Source: an uncultured Gammaproteobacteria bacterium (GTDB taxonomy: Bacteria > Pseudomonadota > Gammaproteobacteria > UBA9214). Taken from it: a DNA stretch of 12,308 bases. The DNA lies in NCBI GenBank assembly GCA_905480065.1, contig CAJQOV010000033.1, positions 1 through 12,308 on the forward strand. Direction: 5' to 3'. Below the pieces are notes generated by a model that worked only from the letters and a program-made list of their open reading frames with translations, had not been told where the DNA came from and searched no databases. How positions within the stretch are numbered: the first letter of the stretch is position 1; each line of letters starts with the position of its first letter. Positions 1 through 6,322 of this stretch are shown here, piece after piece. The position numbers and the translations under genes are program-made.

Positions 1-808
1 GACTGTGCACCCATTGCATCGGCGCATCGAAGTCATGTGCGACATGCTTGTAGAACTCGGTGTATTCCTCGTCGGAAATCTCGTTGCGTGGACGCGCCCA
101 CAGCGCGGAGGCCTTGTTAACCGCCTCGTACTCCTCCGCCACCTCGTCCTTGCCGTCCGCAATTTTCTTCATTTCAATGGGCAGCGGGATGTGGTCGGAA
201 TACTTGTGAATGATGTTGCGCAGGCGGTGGCCATCGAGGAATTCATCCTCGTCCTCGCGCAGGTGCAGCACCACCTCGGTGCCACGCGTCGTTTTCTCCA
301 CAGTCTCCAGCGTGTAGCTGCCGTCACCGGCAGAGATCCAGCGCACGCCCTGGTTGGCCGGCAGCCCGGCGCGGCGCGTGGTCAGGGTCACCTTGTCCGC
401 GACGATGAAGGCGGAGTAGAAGCCGACGCCGAACTGACCGATCAGCTGGGTGTCCCTGGCCTGGTCGCCGGTCAGTGACTCGAAGAACTTGCGGGTGCCG
501 GACTTGGCGATGGTGCCGACGTTCTCGACCACCTCGTCGCGCGACATGCCGACACCGCTATCCGAGACGGTCACGGTGCGCGCATCCTTATCATAGTCAA
601 CCCGGATCAGCAGGCGGCTATCGCCGTCATACAGGCCGTCGTTGGCGAGCGCCTCGAAGCGCAGCTTGTCACAGGCATCGGAACCGTTCGAAACCAGTTC
701 GCGCAGGAAAATTTCCTTGTTGGAGTAGAGCGAGTGGATCATGAGGTGCAGCAACTGCTTCACCTCGGCCTGAAATTCCAGGGTTTCTTTCTGTGCATCA
801 ACCGTCAT
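1..808 (-). CDS. htpG: Chaperone protein HtpG (Hsp90), N-terminal 269 residues, cut by window edge
   Basis: HtpG is the cytosolic bacterial Hsp90, an ATP-dependent dimeric chaperone. Translating the minus strand from ATG 808-806 gives an unbroken frame to base 1, so the middle and C-terminal domains lie outside the window. The Bergerat ATPase fold is clear: ELVSNGSDACDKLRF near residues 37-51, the Mg/ATP motif DSGVGM near 83-88, and the lid/phosphate motif GQFGVGFYS near 124-132. Two N-box positions are Gly and Cys where most homologues have Ala (SNASDAADK), a mild variation that keeps the catalytic Glu37/Asn41 type positions. The start is fixed by a strong AAGGAG ribosome site nine bases upstream. 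The start codon overlaps the end of ogt by 11 nt. A sigma-32 type promoter lies about 40 bp upstream, inside ogt, so heat-shock control is expected. Assignment is secure. Confidence 0.97.
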   Translation of the reverse strand, partial: MTVDAQKETLEFQAEVKQLLHLMIHSLYSNKEIFLRELVSNGSDACDKLRFEALANDGLYDGDSRLLIRVDYDKDARTVTVSDSGVGMSRDEVVENVGTIAKSGTRKFFESLTGDQARDTQLIGQFGVGFYSAFIVADKVTLTTRRAGLPANQGVRWISAGDGSYTLETVEKTTRGTEVVLHLREDEDEFLDGHRLRNIIHKYSDHIPLPIEMKKIADGKDEVAEEYEAVNKASALWARPRNEISDEEYTEFYKHVAHDFDAPMQWVHS

Positions 809-1346
809 GCGTGGAGTCTCCTTCAGATTGCAGCTGGCAAAGCATATGGGGGGCGTTGCCGCGTTTTTCAAGGCCTGGCGGCGCGCCTTCATGCGCCAGC
901 AGCCAGCGCTTGCGGCGCAGCTCGGGTCCCCCGGTATGTCCCGAGTAGCCGCCGATGCCACTGGCGCTGACCACCCGGTGACAGGGGACCATGACCGGTA
1001 GCGGGTTGTGGCGACAGGCATTGCCCACCGCCCGGGCGCCGCTGCCCAGCTGGGCCGCCAGCTCGCCATAGGTGCGTACTTCCCCGTGCGGGATGGCCCG
1101 CAGCGCCTGCCAGACGCGTTGCTGGAACGGCGTACCGTGCAGCTGCAGCGCAACACTGAAGTCCGTTGCGCCGGTGCGGAAATAGCGCTCCAGCTCGCGC
1201 GCCACCCGGCGCGCGGGCGCGGCAGTGGCTGCTTGCGTCCGGGCCTGTTCCGGCAGGAAGTCGATCCGGCAGACGGCCTGGTCGGCGAGTGCAATACCGA
1301 GCTTGCCCAGCGGCGAGTCCATCACCAGTGCATAGGGACCGGGCAT
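798..1346 (-). CDS. ogt: Methylated-DNA--protein-cysteine methyltransferase (Ogt/MGMT)
   Basis: This suicide repair enzyme transfers the alkyl group of O6-alkylguanine (or O4-alkylthymine) in DNA to its own cysteine. Taken from ATG 1346 the protein has 182 residues. An N-terminal RNase H-like domain (about 1-70) is followed by the DNA-binding catalytic domain: FQQRVWQALRAIPHGEVRTYGELA (split helix-turn-helix region, about 74-98), the Asn-containing RAVGNACRHNP, and the active site VPCHRV with nucleophile Cys122. The start is chosen because GAGGTG sits six bases upstream; an in-frame ATG at 1352 is possible but too close to that site. After the usual end (LLAHEGA, about residue 155) there is an extra tail of about 28 residues. 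Its DNA carries the htpG heat-shock promoter and ribosome site, and it runs 11 nt past the htpG start. The tail is probably a by-product of regulatory overlap and not a functional domain (inference). Confidence 0.94.
   Translation of the reverse strand: MPGPYALVMDSPLGKLGIALADQAVCRIDFLPEQARTQAATAAPARRVARELERYFRTGATDFSVALQLHGTPFQQRVWQALRAIPHGEVRTYGELAAQLGSGARAVGNACRHNPLPVMVPCHRVVSASGIGGYSGHTGGPELRRKRWLLAHEGAPPGLEKRGNAPHMLCQLQSEGDSTHDG
846..872 (-). promoter_or_regulatory. Sigma-32 (RpoH) heat-shock promoter of htpG, inside ogt
   Basis: On the minus strand CTTGAA (872-867), a 15-bp spacer and CCCCATAT (851-844) match the sigma-32 consensus CTTGAA-N13-17-CCCCATnT almost base for base. Transcription would start near 838, giving a leader of about 30 nt that contains the AAGGAG ribosome site of htpG. 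htpG is a classic RpoH regulon member, so the location makes biological sense. The element lies wholly inside the ogt coding frame. Confidence 0.85.
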
Positions 1347-1367
1347 ATTCATCACCTCGCTGCACAA

Positions 1368-1401
1368 GCAAAAACGGGCACCCACCTGTGGACGCCCGTT
1401 T
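1368..1401 (-). terminator. Rho-independent terminator after rplS
   Basis: Read on the minus strand, AAACGGGC (1401-1394) and GCCCGTTT (1379-1372) form a perfect 8-bp stem around a 14-nt loop, and the T-run continues to 1370. It lies 30 bp downstream of the rplS stop codon and ends the rpsP-rimM-trmD-rplS operon. It also separates that operon from ogt, which begins 26 bp further on. Confidence 0.85.
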
Positions 1402-1430
1402 CTGGTACCGCTATTGGATCTGCTCCGCGC

Positions 1431-1778
1431 TCAGGAGAGCTTTTCCTTGATACGGGCAGACTTGCCGGACAGCTCGCGCAGGTAATACAGCTTGGCGCGG
1501 CGTACATCGCCCTTGCGCTTGACCTTGATCGAGCCGATCGAGCTGCTGTGGGTCTGGAACACGCGCTCGACACCCTCGCCGTGGGAAATCTTGCGCACGG
1601 TAAAAGCGGAGTTCATGCCGCGATTGCGCTTGGCGATGACAATGCCTTCAAACGCCTGCAGGCGCTCACGATCGCCTTCCTTGACCTTCACCTCCACCAC
1701 CACGGTATCACCGGTACTGAACTCCGGAATATCCTGGCGTAACTGTTCCTGCTCCAGCTGTTCGATAATGTTGCTCAT
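1431..1778 (-). CDS. rplS: 50S ribosomal protein L19
   Basis: L19 binds 23S rRNA at the interface of the large and small subunits. The product of 115 residues has the normal family length and shows the conserved stretches FSTGDTVVVEVKVKEGDRER, QAFEGIVIAKRNRG and SFTVRKIS-like (here AFTVRKISHGEGVERVF), followed by the basic RRAKLYYLRELSGKSARIKE end. The ATG at 1778 has an AGAGGA ribosome site nine bases upstream. It is the last gene of the rpsP-rimM-trmD-rplS operon, 38 bp after trmD, and is followed by a strong terminator. Assignment is secure. Confidence 0.98.
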   Translation of the reverse strand: MSNIIEQLEQEQLRQDIPEFSTGDTVVVEVKVKEGDRERLQAFEGIVIAKRNRGMNSAFTVRKISHGEGVERVFQTHSSSIGSIKVKRKGDVRRAKLYYLRELSGKSARIKEKLS

Positions 1779-1816
1779 GGCTCAATCCTCTGTTTCCAAT
1801 ATAGGCGATTGATCAC

Positions 1817-2560
1817 TCAATTGCCCGACTCTTGTTCATTAATGAATTCATCCAGCAATGTCTGCTGTCCGGCACTCAACTGCAGTGCAGCCAGCAGGTC
1901 GGGACGCCGCTGCCAGGTCCTGCCCAGCGCCTGCTTCTGGCGCCAGCGTTGTATATCCGCATGGTGACCACCCAGCAACACCTCCGGTACGCGCATGCCT
2001 TCGATCTGTTCCGGTCGCGTGTAGTGCGGATAATCCAGCAGGCCATCCATGAAGGAATCCTCCTGCGCAGAATCCGCATCGCCCAGCGCACCCGGCAACA
2101 GCCGCGTGATGGCATCCATTACCACCAGCGCCGGCAGTTCACCGCCACTCAGCACGTAGTCGCCGACGGAAATTTCCGCGTCGACCTCCAGCGCAATGAT
2201 GCGCTCATCGATGCCTTCATAGCGCCCGGCCACCAGGATGATCCGCTCCTGCGCCGCCAGCGCGCGCGCCCGGTTCTGGTTGAAGCGCTCACCCTGCGGT
2301 GACAGGTAGATCACCTGCGCATCCGGGCCGGCCGCGCGGGCCGCGCGGATTGCCGCAACCAGCGGTTGCACCTGCATCACCATGCCGGGTCCGCCACCAT
2401 AGGGGCGGTCATCGACGTTGCGGTGACGATCGGTGGTGAAATCCCGCGGATTCCAGGTCACCAGCTCCAGCAAACCCTGCCCGAGCGCGCGACCCTGTAT
2501 CCCGTATCCGCTGTATTCGCGGAGCATCTCCGGAAACAGCGTCACTACATCGATTCGCAT
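1817..2560 (-). CDS. trmD: tRNA (guanine-N1)-methyltransferase TrmD
   Basis: TrmD uses S-adenosylmethionine to methylate G37 next to the anticodon of certain tRNAs, which prevents +1 frameshifting. The 247-residue product has the typical bacterial length. The N-terminal SPOUT domain starts MRIDVVTLFPEM and contains RPYGGGPGMVM (about 52-62) and the trefoil-knot SAM-binding segments YLSPQGE, LVAGRYEGIDERI and EISVGDYVLSGGELPALVVMDAI (about 130-152). The DSFMDGLLDYPHYTRP motif with the catalytic Asp follows before the helical C-terminal domain. The gene lies 11 bp after rimM and 38 bp before rplS, in the standard operon order, so co-transcription is expected. No strong ribosome site precedes the ATG, so coupling to rimM translation is likely (inference). 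Confidence 0.98.
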   Translation of the reverse strand: MRIDVVTLFPEMLREYSGYGIQGRALGQGLLELVTWNPRDFTTDRHRNVDDRPYGGGPGMVMQVQPLVAAIRAARAAGPDAQVIYLSPQGERFNQNRARALAAQERIILVAGRYEGIDERIIALEVDAEISVGDYVLSGGELPALVVMDAITRLLPGALGDADSAQEDSFMDGLLDYPHYTRPEQIEGMRVPEVLLGGHHADIQRWRQKQALGRTWQRRPDLLAALQLSAGQQTLLDEFINEQESGN

Positions 2561-2571
2561 GTCCGCACCGC

Positions 2572-3108
2572 TCAGAAATCGGGATCCCAGTCGACCCGGA
2601 TCTCACCGGCCGCCAGGTCCACCGACTTGACCACTTGCCCGGTGATATAGGGCACCAGGTATTCCTGCTCGCCGCGCACCACCAGTACATCATTCGACCC
2701 GGTCTCGAACAGGTGATCGACCTGTCCGAGCAGCCTGCCGGTCACGGTAACCACCTTGAGACCGGCCAGGTCACTCCAGTAAAACTCGTCCGTCCCGGCC
2801 GCGGGGAGCTGGCTGCGATAAATTCCGATCTCCGCACCAGCGAAGATGCCGGCCGTATCGCGGTCGTTGCAGCCTTCCAGTTGCACCGCCAGCCCCTTGC
2901 CATGCACCCTGCCCTGCACCAGCCCGATCTTGCGCCAGTCGCCACCGGCAGTGCGCAGGTACCAGCTGGGATAGCCCAGCAAACCGTCCAGCCGTTCGGT
3001 GCAGGGCATGACACGCAACCATCCCTTGACACCATAGGGCGCAGCAACGTGGCCCATGACCAGGATACGGTCAGCCGCCTCATCACCCGCCTTGTCTTGC
3101 CCGGACAT
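2572..3108 (-). CDS. rimM: Ribosome maturation factor RimM
   Basis: RimM binds S19 and helps assemble the head of the 30S subunit. Starting at ATG 3108 the product has 178 residues, the usual size. The N-terminal RimM domain holds ILVMGHVAAPYGVKGWLRVMP (about 15-35) and FAGAEIGIYRSQLP. The C-terminal PRC-barrel part shows EFYWSDLAGLKVV, GSNDVLVVRGEQEYLVPYI and the ending VDWDPDF. An upstream in-frame ATG at 3270 would overlap rpsP by 140 bp and add a low-complexity basic extension, so it is rejected. With the chosen start rimM lies 22 bp after rpsP. The ribosome site is weak (GGCGG). Confidence 0.96.
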   Translation of the reverse strand: MSGQDKAGDEAADRILVMGHVAAPYGVKGWLRVMPCTERLDGLLGYPSWYLRTAGGDWRKIGLVQGRVHGKGLAVQLEGCNDRDTAGIFAGAEIGIYRSQLPAAGTDEFYWSDLAGLKVVTVTGRLLGQVDHLFETGSNDVLVVRGEQEYLVPYITGQVVKSVDLAAGEIRVDWDPDF

Positions 3109-3130
3109 ACCGCCAACCGGAAAACCGGAC

Positions 3131-3376
3131 TTACTGCGCCGGCTGTTCCTTGAGCAGTTGCGCGACGCGTTCCGAGATCTGTGCGCCCTGTCCGGCCCAG
3201 TGTGCGGCACGCGCGCTGTCGATGCGCAGCCGTACTTCACCACCGGTCGCAACCGGGTTGAAGAATCCAATGCGTTCGATGTAGCGCCCGTCGCGGCGGT
3301 TACGGCTGTCGGTTACCACGATGTGGTAAAACGGGCGCTTCTTGGCGCCACCGCGTGACATTCTGATCGTCACCAT
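3131..3376 (-). CDS. rpsP: 30S ribosomal protein S16
   Basis: S16 is a primary rRNA-binding protein needed for 30S assembly. The 81-residue product begins MVTIRMSRGGAKKRPFYHIVV and continues with DSRNRRDGRYIERIGFFNP, the signature of the family, and has the normal length. The ATG at 3376 is preceded by AGAGGA eleven bases upstream. It is the first gene of the rpsP-rimM-trmD-rplS operon and has its own promoter near 3447-3474. A 586-bp spacer separates it from ffh, which directly precedes rpsP in many gammaproteobacteria with much less DNA in between. Confidence 0.98.
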   Translation of the reverse strand: MVTIRMSRGGAKKRPFYHIVVTDSRNRRDGRYIERIGFFNPVATGGEVRLRIDSARAAHWAGQGAQISERVAQLLKEQPAQ

Positions 3377-3433
3377 AACTAAAGCTGTCCTCTGTAAAAA
3401 TGGGTTCCACGGCGGGCCGCGGAATGTACCTGC

Positions 3434-3742
3434 CTAAAGCCGCGCAATTCTACGCGATTCCCGGGAAAAGTGAAGTGATTGCAGGGCATTATCCACCACG
3501 GCAGCGGTTTCGTCAGCAACCTGCCAGTGCTGGCCGTTGTCGAAATTGATTACAAGGCGGCGGGCGCGGTGGGGACGACCGATTACTGTTTTATCCTCCA
3601 GTTTTTCAAGGACTTTCTCAAGGCGGCGCGCATTTGTGACGACTCCCGCCCTGTCGGTTTTCCTTACTTCCGGGTCGGGATAAACCGGCCCACTGACCGG
3701 GATCCACGAACAAACGTATATAAATCAGCACATTCTGTTTGC
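3434..3742. other. Ambiguous spacer with long open frames on both strands (possible gene remnant)
   Basis: This half of the rpsP-ffh spacer is GC-rich and open on both strands. On the minus strand a frame of about 97 codons (3724 down to the stop at 3434) reads like protein, for example RRLEKVLEKLEDKTVIG then LVINFDNGQHWQVADE, but it has no ATG, GTG or TTG until near its end, and its 3' end contains the rpsP promoter. On the plus strand a frame from TTG 3479 to 3811 encodes 110 residues with slightly better wobble-position GC, but it has no clear ribosome site and runs through the sigma-54 promoter. I recognise neither. Possibilities are a decayed gene, a gene with a non-standard start, or noncoding DNA open by chance. 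Confidence 0.3.
3447..3474 (-). promoter_or_regulatory. Sigma-70-type promoter of the rpsP operon
   Basis: On the minus strand TTCACT (3474-3469) and TAGAAT (3452-3447) are spaced by 16 bp and match TTGACA/TATAAT at four and five positions. The discriminator after the -10 box is TGCGCGG. A GC-rich discriminator is typical of stringently controlled ribosomal promoters. Predicted start near 3440 leaves a leader of about 65 nt before rpsP. Confidence 0.6.
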
Positions 3743-3758
3743 TGGCATAGCACTTGCA
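3743..3758 (+). promoter_or_regulatory. Sigma-54 (RpoN) promoter
   Basis: TGGCATAGCACTTGCA matches the -24/-12 consensus TGGCACG-N4-TTGCA at all the strongly conserved bases (TGGCA and TTGCA), with GG and GC at the required 10-bp spacing and a preferred pyrimidine in front. Predicted start is near 3769. Sigma-54 promoters need an activator bound upstream; I see no inverted repeat that I can assign to a particular activator in 3600-3740. A terminator on the same strand about 165 bp downstream of the start supports a real transcript. Confidence 0.7.
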
Positions 3759-3768
3759 GCACCCATGC

Positions 3769-3951
3769 CGAGCGCAGAACAAGTATAACCTTGGGGGAGT
3801 GGACCAAATAAGAACAACAGCTCATTGCACAACAAGTAGCTGGCTTGCGCAGCGGTATTTTCAAACAAGAACGACATAGAAAAGAATAATAACAAACAAA
3901 ATATCCGAATCGCGCAGTGTTTGACGGTGGCTCCTGCCACCGTTTTTATTT
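3769..3951 (+). ncRNA. Candidate sigma-54-dependent, A-rich small RNA (CrcZ/CrcY-like architecture)
   Basis: The interval from the predicted sigma-54 start to the intrinsic terminator would give an RNA of about 180 nt. It carries repeated AAN triplets in series: AATAAGAACAAC (3807-3818), AACAAG (3831-3836), AACAAGAAC (3864-3872), and a run of five from AAG to AAA (3882-3896) followed by CAAAA. Such AAN runs are the binding signature of the Hfq distal face, alone or with Crc. The Pseudomonas sRNAs CrcZ and CrcY combine exactly a sigma-54 promoter with several AAnAAnAA motifs and act as Hfq/Crc sponges; they are longer, about 370-400 nt. A 26-codon frame from GTG 3799 to 3879 exists, but its ribosome site would abut the start, so a coding role is less likely. 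Minus-strand frames here are Phe/Leu-rich shadows of the A-rich tract. I did not recognise the sequence as a known family member. Confidence 0.55.
3924..3951 (+). terminator. Plus-strand intrinsic terminator of the candidate sRNA
   Basis: ACGGTGGC (3924-3931) and GCCACCGT (3936-3943) form a perfect 8-bp GC-rich stem with loop TCCT, followed by TTTTATTT. The minus strand has no T-run after the hairpin, so it is oriented to stop plus-strand transcripts and not ffh, whose stop codon is 11 bp away. No convincing protein gene precedes it on the plus strand, which is why I link it to the sigma-54 transcript. Confidence 0.88.
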
Positions 3952-3962
3952 CTGCCGGCGGC

Positions 3963-5315
3963 TCAGAACGGCATCCCCATCGGCCCCTTGCCCTTCAGGC
4001 CGCGCAACAGCTTGCCCATCCCCCCTTTCGACATCTTCTTCATCATCTTCTGCATCTGCATATGCTGTTTCAGCAGGCGGTTGACCTCCTGCACCTGGGT
4101 CCCGGAACCGGCCGCAATCCGGCGCCGTCGCGAGCCATTGATTACCCCCGGGTGGCTGCGTTCCTGCCTGGTCATGGAGTTGATGATGGCCTTCATGCGG
4201 TGCACCTGGCTGTCATCGGCAACAGCATTTTTCGGCAACTGCCCCATGCCCGGCAGCTTGTCCATCAGTCCGGACAGCCCGCCCATGCTCAGCATCTGGT
4301 CGAGCTGGTCACGAAAATCATTCATATCGAAGCCCTTGCCGCCGGAGATTTTCTTCGCCAGCCTGGCAACCGCCTCCTTGTCGACCTTCTGCTCCGCTTC
4401 CTCGACCAGGCTGAGCACATCGCCCATACCGAGTATGCGCGAGGCAACCCGGTCCGGGTGAAACGCCTCCAGCGCCGCGGTCTTTTCCCCGACACCGAGG
4501 AATTTGATCGGCTTGCCGGTAAGCGCGCGAATCGACAAGGCGGCACCACCGCGCGCATCACCATCCGTCTTGGTCAGCACCACGCCGGTCAGCGGCAATG
4601 CCTCGTTGAAGGTGCGCGCGGTATTCGCCGCGTCCTGGCCGGTCATGCTGTCCACCACGAACAGCGTTTCCACCGGCGCTACGGCCGCGTGAATGCGCTT
4701 GATCTCGTCCATCATGGCGGTATCGATGTGCAGCCGTCCGGCGGTATCCACGATCACCACATCGATAAGCTGCCTGCGCGCCTGCGCCAGCGCATCCGTT
4801 GCAATCTGCACCGGGTCCTGGTCGGTGCGGCTGGGGAAAAACACCGCGCCTACTTCGGCCGCCAGCGTTTGCAACTGGTCGATAGCGGCCGGGCGATACA
4901 CGTCGCAACTGACCACCAGCACGGATTTCTTTTCGCGCTCGCGCAACAGGCGGGCTAGTTTTGCAGAACTGGTGGTCTTGCCGGAACCCTGCAGACCGGC
5001 CATCAGGATAACTGCCGGTGGACGCACATTCAGATTCAGCGCGTCGTTGGCATCCCCCATGATGTGCATCAACTGTTCATGCACCACCTTGACCAGCACC
5101 TGGCCCGGCGTGAGGCTCTTCAGCACATCGCGGCCCATGGCCTGCGTACGCACGCGCTCGATAAAATCCTTGACCACCGGCAACGCGACATCCGCCTCCA
5201 GCAATGCCATGCGCACATCGCGCAGCGCATCGCGGATATTGTCCTCGCTCAAACGCCCCTGCCCGCGCAGATCGCGTATGGTCCTGGAAAGTCGATCGCT
5301 CAGGTTGTCGAACAT
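3963..5315 (-). CDS. ffh: Signal recognition particle protein Ffh
   Basis: Ffh is the GTPase subunit of the SRP; with 4.5S RNA it binds signal sequences of nascent chains and delivers ribosomes to FtsY and the Sec translocon. The 450-residue product has the usual length. The N domain helices occupy about 1-90. The G domain shows GLQGSGKTTSSAKLA (G1, about 108-122), DVYRPAAIDQL, VDTAGRLH (G3), TKTDGDARGG (G4) and GVGEK. The methionine-rich M domain follows, with the 4.5S RNA-binding region SRRRRIAAGSGT and the tail QMQKMMKKMSKGGMGK. Start ATG 5315 is the only reasonable one; the ribosome site is weak. The gene is divergent from ypjD and convergent with the candidate sRNA. Assignment is secure. 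Confidence 0.98.
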   Translation of the reverse strand: MFDNLSDRLSRTIRDLRGQGRLSEDNIRDALRDVRMALLEADVALPVVKDFIERVRTQAMGRDVLKSLTPGQVLVKVVHEQLMHIMGDANDALNLNVRPPAVILMAGLQGSGKTTSSAKLARLLREREKKSVLVVSCDVYRPAAIDQLQTLAAEVGAVFFPSRTDQDPVQIATDALAQARRQLIDVVIVDTAGRLHIDTAMMDEIKRIHAAVAPVETLFVVDSMTGQDAANTARTFNEALPLTGVVLTKTDGDARGGAALSIRALTGKPIKFLGVGEKTAALEAFHPDRVASRILGMGDVLSLVEEAEQKVDKEAVARLAKKISGGKGFDMNDFRDQLDQMLSMGGLSGLMDKLPGMGQLPKNAVADDSQVHRMKAIINSMTRQERSHPGVINGSRRRRIAAGSGTQVQEVNRLLKQHMQMQKMMKKMSKGGMGKLLRGLKGKGPMGMPF

Positions 5316-5359
5316 GCTGGTACGGTTCCGATGGCTGGTGGCTGCTGCACAGGTCAGCG

Positions 5360-5365
5360 ATTATA
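5360..5365 (-). promoter_or_regulatory. Probable -10 box of the ffh promoter
   Basis: The minus strand reads TATAAT at 5365-5360, a perfect sigma-70 -10 box, 45 bp upstream of the ffh start codon. The -35 region 17 bp upstream (CTGTTG) is a poor match. It lies in the 124-bp divergent spacer between ffh and ypjD. I found no comparably good promoter for ypjD in the same spacer. Confidence 0.5.
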
Positions 5366-5439
5366 ACGGGAATCCGCCACGGCAACAGGGTGCTGCCAGG
5401 CCACTTCAATGCCTGCAGGAGTTATGCGATGATGCGCCA

Positions 5440-6249
5440 ATGACACCCCTGTTACCCGGTCTGCTCTCGGTCGCCCTGTATCTGCTTGCCAGCACCTTGC
5501 TGGCGGTGCGTTTCGCACGGGGTTCCCTTGCGCTGCGCTGCCAGCGTAACCAGATCCTGCTGACGGGCTTTGCAGCGGTTTTTATCCATGCCGGTTTTCT
5601 CTATCCCGGCATCATGACCGCCAATGGCCTCAACCTGGCCTTCTTCTACGCGATCTCGCTGGCCGCACTCACCACGGCGCTGTTGCTGCTGGCCTCCAGC
5701 CTGTTTCAACCCGTGGAGAACCTGGGTATCGTGGTATTCCCGCTGGCTGCCATCAGCATCATCCTGGTGCTGCTCATTCCCGCACAGCGCATCATTACCG
5801 ACCCGACGTCCTGGCAACTGGATTCCCACATCCTTATCTCATTGCTGGCCTACAGCATCCTCGGGCTGGCCGCGTTGCAGGCCGTACTGCTGGCCATACA
5901 GGACCGACAGCTCCGCAACCGTCAACCGGGCGGATTCATTCGCAGCCTGCCACCCCTGTCCGTCATGGAGTCGCTGCTGTTCCAGATGATTGCCGCGGGA
6001 TTTGCCTTGCTGACCCTGGCGCTGGTCACCGGCGCGCTGTTCCTGGAAGACATCTATGCCCAGCACCTGGTCCACAAGACCATACTGTCCATTTTCGCCT
6101 GGGCAGTATTTGCCGTACTGTTATGGGGACGCTGGCGATTTGGCTGGCGCGGGCGCACGGCGCTGCGCTGGACCATCGGTGGCTTTATGTTCCTGATGCT
6201 GGCGTACTTTGGCAGCAAATTCGTACTGGAACTGATCCTGGCACGCTGA
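5440..6249 (+). CDS. ypjD: YpjD/CcsA-family inner-membrane protein (cytochrome c assembly family)
   Basis: The 269-residue product is an integral membrane protein with about eight hydrophobic segments, for example 5-24, 39-58, 66-89, 95-113, 131-152, 177-201, 210-229 and 243-266. Sequence character and position (divergent from ffh, followed by corB) match E. coli YpjD, a member of the CcsA/CcmC-type heme-handling family. His50, His130, His209 and His212 lie in or beside membrane segments and are candidate heme ligands, including the QHLVHKT motif before a late helix. The precise function of YpjD is not established. The start at ATG 5440 is chosen because the family begins directly with the first helix. 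Further upstream the same frame runs on antisense to ffh, which is a shadow. The ribosome site is unclear: AGGAG at 5417-5421 is rather distant. Confidence 0.85.
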   Translation: MTPLLPGLLSVALYLLASTLLAVRFARGSLALRCQRNQILLTGFAAVFIHAGFLYPGIMTANGLNLAFFYAISLAALTTALLLLASSLFQPVENLGIVVFPLAAISIILVLLIPAQRIITDPTSWQLDSHILISLLAYSILGLAALQAVLLAIQDRQLRNRQPGGFIRSLPPLSVMESLLFQMIAAGFALLTLALVTGALFLEDIYAQHLVHKTILSIFAWAVFAVLLWGRWRFGWRGRTALRWTIGGFMFLMLAYFGSKFVLELILAR

Positions 6250-6259
6250 CAACCTGCGC

Positions 6260-6288
6260 CTGACAAGGCGCGCGCTTTTCCGTACACT
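6260..6288 (+). promoter_or_regulatory. Sigma-70 promoter of corB
   Basis: CTGACA (6260-6265) and TACACT (6283-6288) are separated by an optimal 17 bp and match the consensus at five and four positions. Start near 6295 leaves a 28-nt leader with GGAGG at 6308-6312. The first bases overlap a small hairpin (GCGCC 6256-6260 with GGCGC 6267-6271, then TTTT after a short gap) that may weakly terminate ypjD transcripts. Confidence 0.65.
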
Positions 6289-6322
6289 ACAGTCTCTTTC
6301 TTTCACTGGAGGCTGTCCCCGT

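Noticed and set aside
3725..3940. Minus-strand 71-codon frame with a signal-peptide-like Phe/Leu-rich start
   Set aside because: Its hydrophobicity comes from the complement of the A-rich AAN tract, its GTG start lies inside the terminator stem, and no ribosome site precedes it; the plus-strand RNA explains the region better.
3924..3951. Terminator of ffh
   Set aside because: The hairpin is next to the ffh stop, but the T-run is only on the plus-strand side, so it cannot act as an intrinsic terminator for minus-strand transcripts.
4693..5439. Plus-strand open frame running through ffh into ypjD
   Set aside because: It is a shadow of ffh; the YpjD family starts at the first membrane helix, at ATG 5440.
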